Source of the DNA: Nitrospirota bacterium
GTDB lineage: Bacteria > Nitrospirota > Leptospirillia > Leptospirillales > Leptospirillaceae
Length of the DNA stretch: 64,000 nt
Assembly (NCBI GenBank): GCA_021785195.1
Contig: JAJYGC010000022.1
Location: 1-64,000, forward strand
Reading direction: 5' to 3'
The notes beneath the pieces are model-generated. The model did no database searches. It worked only from the letters and a program-made list of their open reading frames with translations, and was not told where the DNA came from. Each line of letters begins with the position of its first letter. The first letter of the stretch is position 1. Made by a program: the position numbers and the translations under genes. This document shows, piece after piece, positions 15,947 through 24,648 of this stretch.

Positions 15947-17515
15947 TTGGGTTGGGTGCTGGCTCTCCTCCTGATCCCTTACCTTTTCCGGCTGTTCCTG
16001 ATTGGAAGGTTCAATCTGGGGAATGACGAAGCCCATTATTACATGTATGCCGTCCATCCGGATTTCAGTTTTTTCGACCACCCCCTCATGATCGGACTGC
16101 TGATTTCCAAAAGCATGGACTGGTGGGGGATCAATGAATTTGGGGTCCGCTTCTTTGCTCCGACGCTCTTTCTGACTGCTTCCATCCTGATGGCATTGAT
16201 CGCATGGCGCCTGGTCCCAACTTGGAAGTTTGTGCTGACTGTCCTGACACTCCTGAACGCGGTTCCCCTCTTCGGCCTGCTTGGATCAACGCTGATGATC
16301 CCGGATGATCCGCTATCGGTTTTCTGGCTCCTCTATCTTTACATCGCCATCAGTTTCCTGCCGACTCTCCCTGAAAAGCCACTCCCAGGAAAGTGGGCCG
16401 GGTGGCTCCTCCTTGGAGCCACTTTCGGACTTGCCCTTCTGTCAAAATACAATGCGATCCTTCTTCCTGTGATGACAGCCGGGGTCCTGCTGGGACGGAA
16501 CTCCACCCGAAAATACTTGTTCGAGGCGTCTCCATGGGTTGGGTTCGCAATGGGCCTGGGAATGGCCTGGCCCCTTTTTTACTGGAATTATCTTCATCAG
16601 GGAGCGTCTTTCCTTTTCCAGATCCGCCATGGAATGGGCGGAGTTTCCTTCAACTGGGTTTCCTTCTATCAGATGGTTCTCGGCCAGATCGGCTATGTCT
16701 CTCCCATTCTCTGGGCCCTCATCATCATGTCCTTGGTCTGGCTGTCAAAATCCGTTCGACACCTGGCCAATGAACATGACCGCATCGCCTGGTCGATCGT
16801 GGCGTGGTTCGGAATCTTTCCCCTCGTCTTTTTTAACGGGATCGGACTCCTCCACCCCATTCTTCCCCATTGGCCCGCCATGGGCTATATGGCGGGCATT
16901 CTGGCACTGTCGTTCCATCTTCACCGTATTGTGCCCGGTTGGATTCGCTGGACACGAATCGGTGCTGGATTGGGAATATTCATGTCGATCCTGGTTCTTT
17001 TGCAGGTGACAGTCCAGATCATTCCTTTGCCCGAAACGTTTCCCCGAAAAATCCTCCTCGAACCACGATTTCCTTTTTTGGCCCTCCAATCGGCCCCTGT
17101 TCCGAGGTGGGTGGATATCACCAACGATCTTTACGGTTTCAAGAGGCTTGCACGCCACCTCGCCAAAGAGGGAGAAGCCGGAACGGGATCCTGGGCTTTC
17201 TATGTGTCAGACCATTTCAATACGGCGGATGAATTGGCGTTCTACCTGAAAGCCCCCGACCGGACACTCTGCCTCGAACCTTCGCCAAACCAGTTCGACT
17301 ACTGGACGGACCCCAAGAGATTCCAAGGGAAAAATGGTATCTTTGTATCGACGGACAAATACCCTACCGATCCCCGGTCACTTTACCCGGCTGGGACTTT
17401 TCGGAACATCGTTCCCGAACGGCCCTTCTCCATCTATCGCAATCAACACTTGGCTCGCACGTTCTACATCTACCAACTCATCGGATTTCAACAGATTCCC
17501 TGGAAGAAAGGATGA
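15947..17515 (+). CDS. GT39/ArnT-like membrane glycosyltransferase (first paralogue)
   Basis: This protein of about 522 residues has ten or more hydrophobic segments. Loop 1 carries GNDEAHYYMYAVHPDFSFFDHPLMIGLL, which contains the acidic DE motif and the FDHP motif of the ArnT/PMT superfamily. These enzymes move a sugar from a polyprenyl-phosphate donor to lipid A, protein or glycan in the periplasm. The start is uncertain: TTG at 15947 is the first standard codon, but in-frame residues reach back toward 15890, where the phosphatase gene ends. The 3' end overlaps the GT9 gene by ATGA. A second paralogue lies at 19537. The substrate is unknown. Confidence 0.83.
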   Translation: MGWVLALLLIPYLFRLFLIGRFNLGNDEAHYYMYAVHPDFSFFDHPLMIGLLISKSMDWWGINEFGVRFFAPTLFLTASILMALIAWRLVPTWKFVLTVLTLLNAVPLFGLLGSTLMIPDDPLSVFWLLYLYIAISFLPTLPEKPLPGKWAGWLLLGATFGLALLSKYNAILLPVMTAGVLLGRNSTRKYLFEASPWVGFAMGLGMAWPLFYWNYLHQGASFLFQIRHGMGGVSFNWVSFYQMVLGQIGYVSPILWALIIMSLVWLSKSVRHLANEHDRIAWSIVAWFGIFPLVFFNGIGLLHPILPHWPAMGYMAGILALSFHLHRIVPGWIRWTRIGAGLGIFMSILVLLQVTVQIIPLPETFPRKILLEPRFPFLALQSAPVPRWVDITNDLYGFKRLARHLAKEGEAGTGSWAFYVSDHFNTADELAFYLKAPDRTLCLEPSPNQFDYWTDPKRFQGKNGIFVSTDKYPTDPRSLYPAGTFRNIVPERPFSIYRNQHLARTFYIYQLIGFQQIPWKKG

Positions 17516-18735
17516 TCTCCCCCATGACGGACCAACCCGGGCCTCAGGAAATTGGGCCACCTCCCGTTAAAATGTCGGATTTTTCCTCCCTGGCGGGACT
17601 CCCTCCTTTTCCAGTCTCGCTGGATTGCAGGCATTACATCGGAGACCGACCCTGCAAATTTATGCGGGAATGCAGTGGCTGTCCCCATTATTCGCCCCAG
17701 GGAACCCGGATTCTGATCCTGAAAACGGGCGCCCTGGGGGATGTCCTCAGGACCACCATCCTTTTGGGAGGACTCAAGAGAAAGCATCCACAAAGCCACA
17801 TTACTTGGATCACGGCTTCCTCGGCCGTCCCGCTGGTTCCCCGATCCCTCGTGGACCGGGTTCTTCCCGTTTCATCGGAAACCCTTGCCAGATTGCAGGT
17901 TGAACGGTTCGACATCGTTTATTCCCTGGACAAGGAACCGGAAGTCGCCGCGCTGGCGATGCTGTCGAATGCCAGCGAGAAAAGGGGGATGGGAGTGGAT
18001 GCCCTTGGTGCCGTCTACCCGCTGAATCCCGAAATGGCCTATTATTACCGGCTGGGTCTGGACAATCAGCTGAAATTCCACGGAAACAAGCGGACATATC
18101 CGGACTTACTTGCCGAAGCGGTCCAAATTCCTTATGATTCCGCCGTGGACGATTACCATCTGGATATTTCGGAGGCGGATCGAACCATTGCCGACGAGCT
18201 GTTCCGCCAACAGGGGCTGACCCCGGGGGATCCCATAGTCGGAATCAATACCGGTGCGGGAGGCGTCTTCGTCAACAAGGACTGGACTTTCTTCGGATAT
18301 GTCGATTTGATCCGGGAACTCGAGCGGGAAAAAATTCCCGTCGTCCTGTTGGGGGGAGACCGGGAGTCCAAACGGGTCTCCGAGCTGCACCGGAGATTCC
18401 GGAGCCCGTATGTCAAGGATGTCGGAACAAACCATCCCCTGGGCATTTTTTCCGCGCTGGCGTCGAACTGTAGGGTGATCGTGACAGGCGATACCTTGGG
18501 GATGCATATCGGACTTGCAGTCAAGAGCCGGGTCATCGCCATCTTTGGGTCGACGCAGCCCCATGAAATTGAAATGTTCGGAAGAGGAGAAAAAGTCATC
18601 ACACCCATTGAATGCTCACCCTGTTATCGAAGGTCCTGCGACATCCATCCTTCCTGCATGGAACTGATCGGACATGAAATTGTCATGGGTGCCGTCAGAC
18701 GGCAACTGGAACTCACCCGGAATGCACCCTCATGA
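17512..18735 (+). CDS. Glycosyltransferase family 9 with N-terminal cysteine cluster
   Basis: This 407-residue GT9 protein is longer than the other three because of about 60 N-terminal residues. These contain four cysteines in CRHYIGDRPCKFMRECSGCP, just before the GT9 start motif ILKTGALGDVLRTT. The donor-binding half shows VGINTGAGGVFVNKDW and VTGDTLGMHIGLAVKS. The C-terminal cluster is CSPCYRRSCDIHPSC. The two clusters together suggest a bound metal, but that is inference. It sits between two GT39 genes and before a GT2 gene, so it likely adds a heptose-type sugar to the same glycan. Start ATG at 17512; another ATG lies at 17524. Confidence 0.83.
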   Translation: MISPMTDQPGPQEIGPPPVKMSDFSSLAGLPPFPVSLDCRHYIGDRPCKFMRECSGCPHYSPQGTRILILKTGALGDVLRTTILLGGLKRKHPQSHITWITASSAVPLVPRSLVDRVLPVSSETLARLQVERFDIVYSLDKEPEVAALAMLSNASEKRGMGVDALGAVYPLNPEMAYYYRLGLDNQLKFHGNKRTYPDLLAEAVQIPYDSAVDDYHLDISEADRTIADELFRQQGLTPGDPIVGINTGAGGVFVNKDWTFFGYVDLIRELEREKIPVVLLGGDRESKRVSELHRRFRSPYVKDVGTNHPLGIFSALASNCRVIVTGDTLGMHIGLAVKSRVIAIFGSTQPHEIEMFGRGEKVITPIECSPCYRRSCDIHPSCMELIGHEIVMGAVRRQLELTRNAPS

Positions 18736-18745
18736 GTGCCATCCA

Positions 18746-19540
18746 ATGACGGCCGTCCCGCCACCCCAGTCCTTAAAGGATCCCGTTTTCACCGGGCCCG
18801 CGCATCCCCCGGATGAACCGCTTTCACTGATCATGATCATTCCGACCTACAACGAGTCGGAGAACATTGTTGCCCTGATCGAGCGCATTCTGCTTCTCTC
18901 TCCTTCCTATGGGGTCATGGTCGTGGACGATCATTCCCCGGATCGAACCTGGGAAATAGTCGAGAACTACCAGAAAGCAAGGAAAGGGTATATCTACCTC
19001 CTCCACCGGTTTCACGACAGGGGAAGGGGACCCTCAGGGATTGAGGGATACGAGAGAGCCATCCAGATGGGCGTTCCCTACATTGGGGAGATGGACGCGG
19101 ATGGATCCCATGCCCCCGAAGACCTTCCCGCCCTGATGGACGGAATCAAGGGGTATGATGGCGTCATCGGCTCCAGGCTCGTTCCCGGGGGAAAGGAAGA
19201 GGGAAGACCCTACTCCAGAACCCTTCTCACCAAATTTGCCAATCTCTATATCCGGATGGTGCTTTCAATGCCTTACCGGGACATCACTTCTGGTTTCCGG
19301 ATTTTCAGAAGGGAGATCCTCGGCAAGATTCCCTGGAAACATCTGGTCAGCCGCGGACCCTCTGTCCTCCAGGAAATGCTGTACATCCTCCATCTGAAAG
19401 GCTGTCGTTTCAACGAAGTGCCGATCACCTTCCGGGATCGGATTTTGGGGAGTTCCACCTTAAACGGAAGGATCCTCCGGGACAGCCTGAAGAAAATTGT
19501 TCTTTTCAGATTGAACCATCGCTCCGGATCGACTCCTTGA
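18746..19540 (+). CDS. GT2 polyprenyl-phosphate sugar transferase (DPM1-like)
   Basis: This protein of about 264 residues likely makes a polyprenyl-phosphate-linked sugar from a nucleotide sugar at the cytoplasmic membrane face. Motifs include MIIPTYNESENIV, VVDDHSPDRTWEIV, GEMDADGSHAPEDLP (D-x-D and acceptor region), GSRLVPGG and ITSGFRIFRREIL, all typical of the dolichol-phosphate mannosyltransferase group. It lacks a C-terminal membrane domain. Such an enzyme would supply the donors needed by the GT39 proteins on either side. ATG 18746 is chosen; ATG 18722 is possible but overlaps the GT9 gene by 14 bases. The end overlaps the next gene. Confidence 0.87.
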   Translation: MTAVPPPQSLKDPVFTGPAHPPDEPLSLIMIIPTYNESENIVALIERILLLSPSYGVMVVDDHSPDRTWEIVENYQKARKGYIYLLHRFHDRGRGPSGIEGYERAIQMGVPYIGEMDADGSHAPEDLPALMDGIKGYDGVIGSRLVPGGKEEGRPYSRTLLTKFANLYIRMVLSMPYRDITSGFRIFRREILGKIPWKHLVSRGPSVLQEMLYILHLKGCRFNEVPITFRDRILGSSTLNGRILRDSLKKIVLFRLNHRSGSTP

Positions 19541-21054
19541 ACGTGCTTCTCCGCCGGCAACCTGGACAACTTGCGATTCTGGTCACCCTGGCGGGAACCC
19601 TGATCCATGCCATCCTCGCCTTTTCGACCGGGCTCGTCGCAGACGAGGCGTACTATTGGTCATGGTCCCTCCACCCTCAAATGGGATACTTTGACCACCC
19701 TCCGATGACCGGATGGCTCCTCTGGATCACGACCCACCTCCTGGGGACAAATCGCTTGGCAATCCGGATTCTCCCGCTGCTCTCGGGCCCCATCCTGAGC
19801 TACTTCATGTACCAGCTAGCAAAGAACATCAGCAGGGATCGATGGGCGGGGTTCTGGGCGGTCATTCTTCTCAATGCGAACATCCTGTTTGCGGCGGGGG
19901 GGTTCCTCATGACCCCTGACACCCCCCAGGTCCTCTTCTACATTCTGACGGTCTGGGCATTTTATCAGGGGATGCAAGAGGGAAGCGGACGATGGGTTCT
20001 CGTGGCCGGAGTGTTTTTCGGGTTGGGCCTTCTTTCCAAGTACACCATGGTCCTCCTGGCCCCTCTTCTCTTCCTCTTCTTGATCCTGTCCCCCGATTAT
20101 CGCTTCTGGCTCAGAAAACCCGCCCTCTGGTTATCACTCGGGGTTTCCGGGGTGATTTTCCTTCCCGACATTTACTGGAACAGCCAACACCAGTGGGTTT
20201 CTTTTTTGTTCCAGTGGCACCACGGGATGCAATCCCATCAGGATACCCCGCTGGCAACGTTTCTGGACTACCTCGGGGGTCAGACGCTGATGCTCAGCCC
20301 GGGCATCTACCTGATCCTGATATGGGTGGGAGCCACGACCCTTCCCGGAATCTTGAAAACCAGGCGACCCGGCCCCCTTTTTCTCTGGATGACTTCCTAT
20401 CCGGTCCTTCTGTTCTTTGCCTATTCAAGTTTTAAATCCAAGGTCGAAGCCAACTGGCCGGTGGAAGGATACCTTTCTGCATTTGTCCTGACCGGAATCT
20501 ACCTGTCTGAACGCATTGACATCAGCCGGGTCTGGAAACGGATCACCCAGTGGAGCCTGGGAATGGGCTTTTTGATGATCCTTGTGGTCTTTGCACAGGC
20601 GCTGTATCCCATTCTTCCGATCAATCCGAGAGTTGACGGAACGGGCCGGCTGCATGGAATGGAGTCGATGGATCGAAAAATTCATCAGGAAATCGACCGC
20701 CTTCCCTCAGGAAAACGGCCTGTGGCCTGGGTGGTCGACGGATACCAGAACGCGGCCCAGCTCAAGTTCCTGGAATATGGAAGGACTCCCGTCTACCACA
20801 TAAAGCCCCAACGTCATTTCAGGACCACCAAGATCACCCGGGCAGAAGCCGATTCCCTGAAGGGAAAACCGGTTTTACTGATCCAGAATGGCCCCAAGGG
20901 AGGATTCTACAAGGAACTTGGAAATCGGTGGGGAATTCCACAATACCTTTCAACCCTCCAGATCCCCCGTCGATGGGCCCATTCCCAGGAACCCGTCTAC
21001 CAGGTGGATCTCTTTTTGATTCCAGCGTTCCGCAACGGATTTTCGCAACCATGA
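19537..21054 (+). CDS. GT39/ArnT-like membrane glycosyltransferase (second paralogue)
   Basis: This 505-residue polytopic membrane protein has VADEAYYWSWSLHPQMGYFDHPPMTGWLL in its first periplasmic loop, carrying the DEAYYW and FDHPP motifs of the ArnT/PMT family more canonically than the first paralogue. Further hydrophobic segments follow, and a soluble domain of about 130 residues ends the protein. It probably transfers a sugar from a polyprenyl-phosphate donor made by the GT2 enzyme directly upstream. The start may be TTG at 19537 (overlapping the GT2 stop) or GTG at 19543. The acceptor is unknown. Confidence 0.85.
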   Translation: MNVLLRRQPGQLAILVTLAGTLIHAILAFSTGLVADEAYYWSWSLHPQMGYFDHPPMTGWLLWITTHLLGTNRLAIRILPLLSGPILSYFMYQLAKNISRDRWAGFWAVILLNANILFAAGGFLMTPDTPQVLFYILTVWAFYQGMQEGSGRWVLVAGVFFGLGLLSKYTMVLLAPLLFLFLILSPDYRFWLRKPALWLSLGVSGVIFLPDIYWNSQHQWVSFLFQWHHGMQSHQDTPLATFLDYLGGQTLMLSPGIYLILIWVGATTLPGILKTRRPGPLFLWMTSYPVLLFFAYSSFKSKVEANWPVEGYLSAFVLTGIYLSERIDISRVWKRITQWSLGMGFLMILVVFAQALYPILPINPRVDGTGRLHGMESMDRKIHQEIDRLPSGKRPVAWVVDGYQNAAQLKFLEYGRTPVYHIKPQRHFRTTKITRAEADSLKGKPVLLIQNGPKGGFYKELGNRWGIPQYLSTLQIPRRWAHSQEPVYQVDLFLIPAFRNGFSQP

Positions 21055-21133
21055 AATTATGGCAACATGGAACCTGGAAACTGTTCCAACTTCAGATCAA
21101 CCCATTAACAGCCAAGACGCTCAGGAGAGCAAA

Positions 21134-22690
21134 ATGTCCCGTCCCAAATATCGTGCACTGATCAGTGTTTCAGACAAAACCGGCCTTGAATCCCTTGGAA
21201 AACGCCTCTCTGCGCTGGGAGTCGAGATCCTGTCGACGGGAGGAACCGCCAAATTCCTCCGGGACCACGGGGTTTCAGTCCTTGACGTCTCTTCCGTGAC
21301 AGGGTTTCCCGAAATCATGGATGGAAGGGTCAAGACCCTTCATCCCAAAATTCACGGCGCCCTTCTGGGGCGGAGGTCTGTCTCGGAACACAGGCTGGCG
21401 ATGGAAACCCACGGAATCTCCCCCATCGACTTTGTCTTTGTCAATCTGTACCCGTTTTCAGAAACGATTCGAAAATCGGGCGTCACGGTCGATGAAGCCA
21501 TCGAACAGATCGACATCGGCGGGCCTTCCATGATCCGGTCGGCATCCAAAAACCACGAATCGGTTGTGGTGGTCACCGATCCGTCGGATTATGACTCCGT
21601 TCTGGCAACCCTGGAAAAAGGGGAGGGGGTGCCTCCCGAGGTGAGACGCCAGCTTGCCCGAAAGGCTTTCCGTATGACCTCCGAATATGACCGGGTGATC
21701 TCTGAATATTTTGAAACTCTGGAACCCACTCCTGAAGAATCCACCCCCAGCTTCATGACACTCTCCCTCCAGAGGGAGCAAGTCCTTCGATATGGAGAAA
21801 ATCCGCATCAGACCGCGGCCCTTTACCTTCCGAAGGGTCTTCCTGCCACCGGGGTCGCCGGTGCGCGCAAGATCTGGGGCAAGGAAATGTCCTACAACAA
21901 TTTTCTGGATGCAGATGCCGCATTCAAGCTCGTTTCTGAATTTTCCGAGCCCGCCGTGGTGATCGTCAAACACAACAACCCCTGCGGGGCTTCCCTGGGA
22001 AGCAATGTGACACAGGCTTATCAGAAAGCCCGTGAAACGGATCCCGTCTCGGCCTTCGGAGGGGTCGTCGCAGTGAACAAGATTGTTGACGGGGCGCTCG
22101 CCGGAGAAATGGCCAAGATTTTCCTCGAAGTGGTCATCGCCCCGGAATTTTCCCCTGAAGCCAAAGAAATCCTGATGAAAAAGAAAGACATCCGTCTTCT
22201 GGAAATTCCCGCGGGCCTTCGTTCCGAACACACCTGGGAGATCCGGACCATTTCAGGAGGGGTCCTGGTTCAGTCTCCCGATATAGCATTGGTACCGGAC
22301 GAACACCATCTGAAATTTGAGGGGGCGGTCAAACCCTCCCCGGCCCAGGTTCGGGACGCCCTCTTTTCCTTCGCGGTTTCCAAACATGTCAAGTCCAATG
22401 CCATCATTCTGGTCAAGGATGGGACAACGGTCGGGATCGGGGCCGGGCAGATGAGCCGAGTGGATTCTGTTCGATTGTCCGGAATGAAAGCCACCCGGGA
22501 AACCCGGGGATCGGTCTTGGCCTCCGATGCCTTTTTTCCTTTCAGGGATGGAATCGACGAAGCGGCAAAGCTAGGAGTCGCCGGCATCATCCAGCCAGGA
22601 GGGTCCATTCGGGATGAAGAGGTTTTTGCAGCCGCAAAAGAGCACAACATGTTCATGATCTTAACCGGGATGCGCCATTTCAGACACTGA
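21134..22690 (+). CDS. purH: Bifunctional AICAR transformylase / IMP cyclohydrolase
   Basis: Performs the last two steps of IMP synthesis. The 518-residue protein starts with the IMP cyclohydrolase/MGS-like domain (ALISVSDKTGLESLGKRL, STGGTAKFL, VTGFPEIMDGRVKTLHPKIHG). The AICAR transformylase domain contains RYGENPHQTAA, IVKHNNPCGAS (catalytic Lys and His) and GAGQMSRVDS. Length agrees with the family. ATG 21134 is chosen because CAGGAGAG lies just upstream and homology starts there. purD follows after 11 bases, so the two are likely co-transcribed. Confidence 0.96.
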   Translation: MSRPKYRALISVSDKTGLESLGKRLSALGVEILSTGGTAKFLRDHGVSVLDVSSVTGFPEIMDGRVKTLHPKIHGALLGRRSVSEHRLAMETHGISPIDFVFVNLYPFSETIRKSGVTVDEAIEQIDIGGPSMIRSASKNHESVVVVTDPSDYDSVLATLEKGEGVPPEVRRQLARKAFRMTSEYDRVISEYFETLEPTPEESTPSFMTLSLQREQVLRYGENPHQTAALYLPKGLPATGVAGARKIWGKEMSYNNFLDADAAFKLVSEFSEPAVVIVKHNNPCGASLGSNVTQAYQKARETDPVSAFGGVVAVNKIVDGALAGEMAKIFLEVVIAPEFSPEAKEILMKKKDIRLLEIPAGLRSEHTWEIRTISGGVLVQSPDIALVPDEHHLKFEGAVKPSPAQVRDALFSFAVSKHVKSNAIILVKDGTTVGIGAGQMSRVDSVRLSGMKATRETRGSVLASDAFFPFRDGIDEAAKLGVAGIIQPGGSIRDEEVFAAAKEHNMFMILTGMRHFRH

Positions 22691-22701
22691 GGAACGTTTC
22701 T

Positions 22702-23976
22702 GTGAACAAACGAACAAAAAGAATCATCATCGTCGGTTCCGGTGCCAGAGAACACGCCCTTGCCGCCGGGATCGCCCGTAGTCCGGAGAAACCGGAAGTC
22801 ATTGTGGCCCCGGGCAATCCCGGAATGTCCGCAGATGCCAAAATCCTATCCGGAATGCCCACCACCTCTGCCGAGTCCGCTGACTGGATCGCATCACAGG
22901 AACCTGACCTGGTGGTCATCGGCCCGGAAAAGCCCCTCTCCGATGGCATTGTGGACCGTCTGACCGACCGTGGAATCGCGGTCGTCGGACCTTCATATGA
23001 AGCGGCCCGGATCGAAGGATCCAAGCTGTTTGCCAAAGAAAGAATGATGGAAGCCGGAATCGCCACGGCGGATTTCAGGGTGATCAAGGGGGTCCAGCAG
23101 GCAAGGGAGACTGTGAGGGAGTGGGGTTACCCGATTGTTCTGAAGGCGGATGGCCTTGCCCAAGGGAAAGGGGTCTCCGTGATTCTGGACGACCACGATC
23201 TCGAGGAGGCCCTGGACCGATTCTTTGTCCGCAAGGAGCTGAAGGAGGCCCAGGAAAGGGTCTTTCTTGAAAAAGGGCTGAGTGGACCGGAAGCCTCCTT
23301 CATCGTCCTGACGGACGGCACCCGTTTTATCCCTTTTCCGGCCGCCAGGGACTACAAGCGCATCTATGACGGCGACAAGGGCCCGAACACGGGAGGGATG
23401 GGGGCACTGACCCCTCTGGGAGACTGGACCGAAAATGACCAGAAGGACGCCTGCCAGATTATCGATCGTTGTCTTTGGGCGATGCGGCGATATGGAGCAC
23501 CCTTTGTCGGATTTCTTTATGCGGGGATCATGAGAACGCCCAACGGGCTGAAAGTCCTTGAGTTCAATGCCCGATTCGGCGATCCGGAGGCACAGGTCCT
23601 CGTTCCCGCGGCAGGGGAGGGATTGCTCGACCTCCTGACCCAGGCGACCCAGGGAGCCCTTTCCACAGGGGTTTCCATGGAGGGGCGCGCAAGGGTTGCC
23701 GTTGTCCTGGCCTCCGAAGGATACCCTGAAAACCCGGTGTTCGGAACTCAATTGGAAGGCATCGAAAAGGCCCGCCAGGAACCACACATCCAAATCTATA
23801 CCGCTGGGGTCTCCCAAAAGGGAGGGCACCTTGTGACATCTGGAGGGAGGGTTTTATCTGTCGTAGGAGAGGGAGCCAGTTCCCTTGAAGCGAGGAACAG
23901 GGCCTACCAGGCCATGGCCCAAATCCGTCTTGAACGCGGTCAATACCGAAGGGATATAGGCGGGAGACAAGAATGA
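22702..23976 (+). CDS. purD: Phosphoribosylamine-glycine ligase
   Basis: This ATP-grasp enzyme of purine synthesis makes GAR from phosphoribosylamine and glycine. The 424-residue protein begins with IIVGSGAREHALA, has the ATP-grasp segment YPIVLKADGLAQGKGV, the signature GDKGPNTGGMGALTPL, and FNARFGDPEAQVL with metal-binding acids. The start is GTG at 22702, 11 bases after purH. Length is normal. The downstream 225 bases hold a separate regulated promoter. Confidence 0.95.
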   Translation: MNKRTKRIIIVGSGAREHALAAGIARSPEKPEVIVAPGNPGMSADAKILSGMPTTSAESADWIASQEPDLVVIGPEKPLSDGIVDRLTDRGIAVVGPSYEAARIEGSKLFAKERMMEAGIATADFRVIKGVQQARETVREWGYPIVLKADGLAQGKGVSVILDDHDLEEALDRFFVRKELKEAQERVFLEKGLSGPEASFIVLTDGTRFIPFPAARDYKRIYDGDKGPNTGGMGALTPLGDWTENDQKDACQIIDRCLWAMRRYGAPFVGFLYAGIMRTPNGLKVLEFNARFGDPEAQVLVPAAGEGLLDLLTQATQGALSTGVSMEGRARVAVVLASEGYPENPVFGTQLEGIEKARQEPHIQIYTAGVSQKGGHLVTSGGRVLSVVGEGASSLEARNRAYQAMAQIRLERGQYRRDIGGRQE

Positions 23977-24068
23977 CATCCGGTCGAAAAGGCCCTTCCA
24001 GCCTTTACCCAAGCCGGATTGTAGGGGAAGAGATAAATCCTTGTTTTCACCTTATCAATAATGTGAGG

Positions 24069-24098
24069 ACTGTCAATTCTTCGCTATTTGTTGACAGT
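24069..24098. promoter_or_regulatory. Inverted repeat overlapping a -35 box (candidate operator)
   Basis: ACTGTCAA (24069-24076) and TTGACAGT (24091-24098) are perfect inverted 8-base arms separated by 14 bases. Centre-to-centre spacing is 22 bases, about two helical turns. The right arm contains the -35 hexamer of the promoter that follows. A dimeric repressor or activator site is an inference. Confidence 0.55.
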
Positions 24099-24119
24099 GA
24101 GGGATCGTATTGTTATGAT
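24091..24119 (+). promoter_or_regulatory. Consensus sigma-70-type promoter for the secreted PG-binding protein
   Basis: TTGACA (24091-24096), a 17-base spacer and TATGAT (24114-24119). The start of transcription is predicted near 24126, leaving a leader of about 76 bases before the ATG at 24202. The same pair of hexamers with the same spacing occurs at 53178-53206. Confidence 0.75.
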
Positions 24120-24201
24120 CCGGAACCGAACAAGCCTGTTTTGTAGGCTGGCCAGTCAACCCGACTCTGAGCAATGGGAGTCAAAGGAGGTGATTCAAAC
24201 G

Positions 24202-24591
24202 ATGGAGACAAAAAATCGGTCATTCAAGACGATGGTGGCAGTGGCCTTTGGTGGACTCATGATGGGTATTTCGGCGTTGGCCCTCCCCATCAGTGGAGCA
24301 TTTGCGGATCCAGCCACAACCCCGGCTGCGGCTCCTGCCGCTCCGGCTAAGGCTGCTCCTGCGAAGAAAGCTGCCAAGAAGCCGATGAAGCACATGAAGA
24401 TGGCCAAAAGAAAGCCATCTCCTTTTGTGATGAAAGTTCAGAAGGCTCTGGTTGCCAAAGGTGCAAAGATCAAAGCCGACGGTTATTTTGGGCCAAGCAC
24501 CCGGAAAGCCATCAAGGCATTCCAGAAGACCCACAAGCTGAAGGCAACCGGTCATGTTGACGCTGCCACAAAGAAAGCTTTGGGAGTATAG
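24202..24591 (+). CDS. Small secreted peptidoglycan-binding protein, Ala/Lys/Pro-rich
   Basis: This is a 129-residue protein. Residues 1-35 form a signal peptide (hydrophobic core, then SGAFA before DP). Residues about 37-70 are a low-complexity Ala-Pro-Lys linker with KKPMKHMKMAKRK. Residues about 73-129 are a PG_binding_1 domain (VQKALVAKGAKIKADGYFG, TRKAIKAFQKTHKLKATGHVD). The protein is very basic. It probably binds cell-wall peptidoglycan in the periplasm. It stands alone between a consensus promoter and a strong terminator, with a near-perfect RBS (AAAGGAGGTGA) nine bases before the ATG, so high expression is expected. Confidence 0.87.
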   Translation: METKNRSFKTMVAVAFGGLMMGISALALPISGAFADPATTPAAAPAAPAKAAPAKKAAKKPMKHMKMAKRKPSPFVMKVQKALVAKGAKIKADGYFGPSTRKAIKAFQKTHKLKATGHVDAATKKALGV

Positions 24592-24613
24592 TTCAGGAGC
24601 AATCCGAAAAAGG

Positions 24614-24638
24614 GGGGCCTAAAAGGCCCCTTTTTTTT
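24614..24638 (+). terminator. Rho-independent terminator
   Basis: Seven-base perfect stem GGGGCCT / AGGCCCC with an AAA loop, followed by eight T residues (24631-24638). It closes the single-gene transcript of the PG-binding protein, just before rsmD. Confidence 0.92.
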
Positions 24639-24648
24639 ACCCCGCCCA

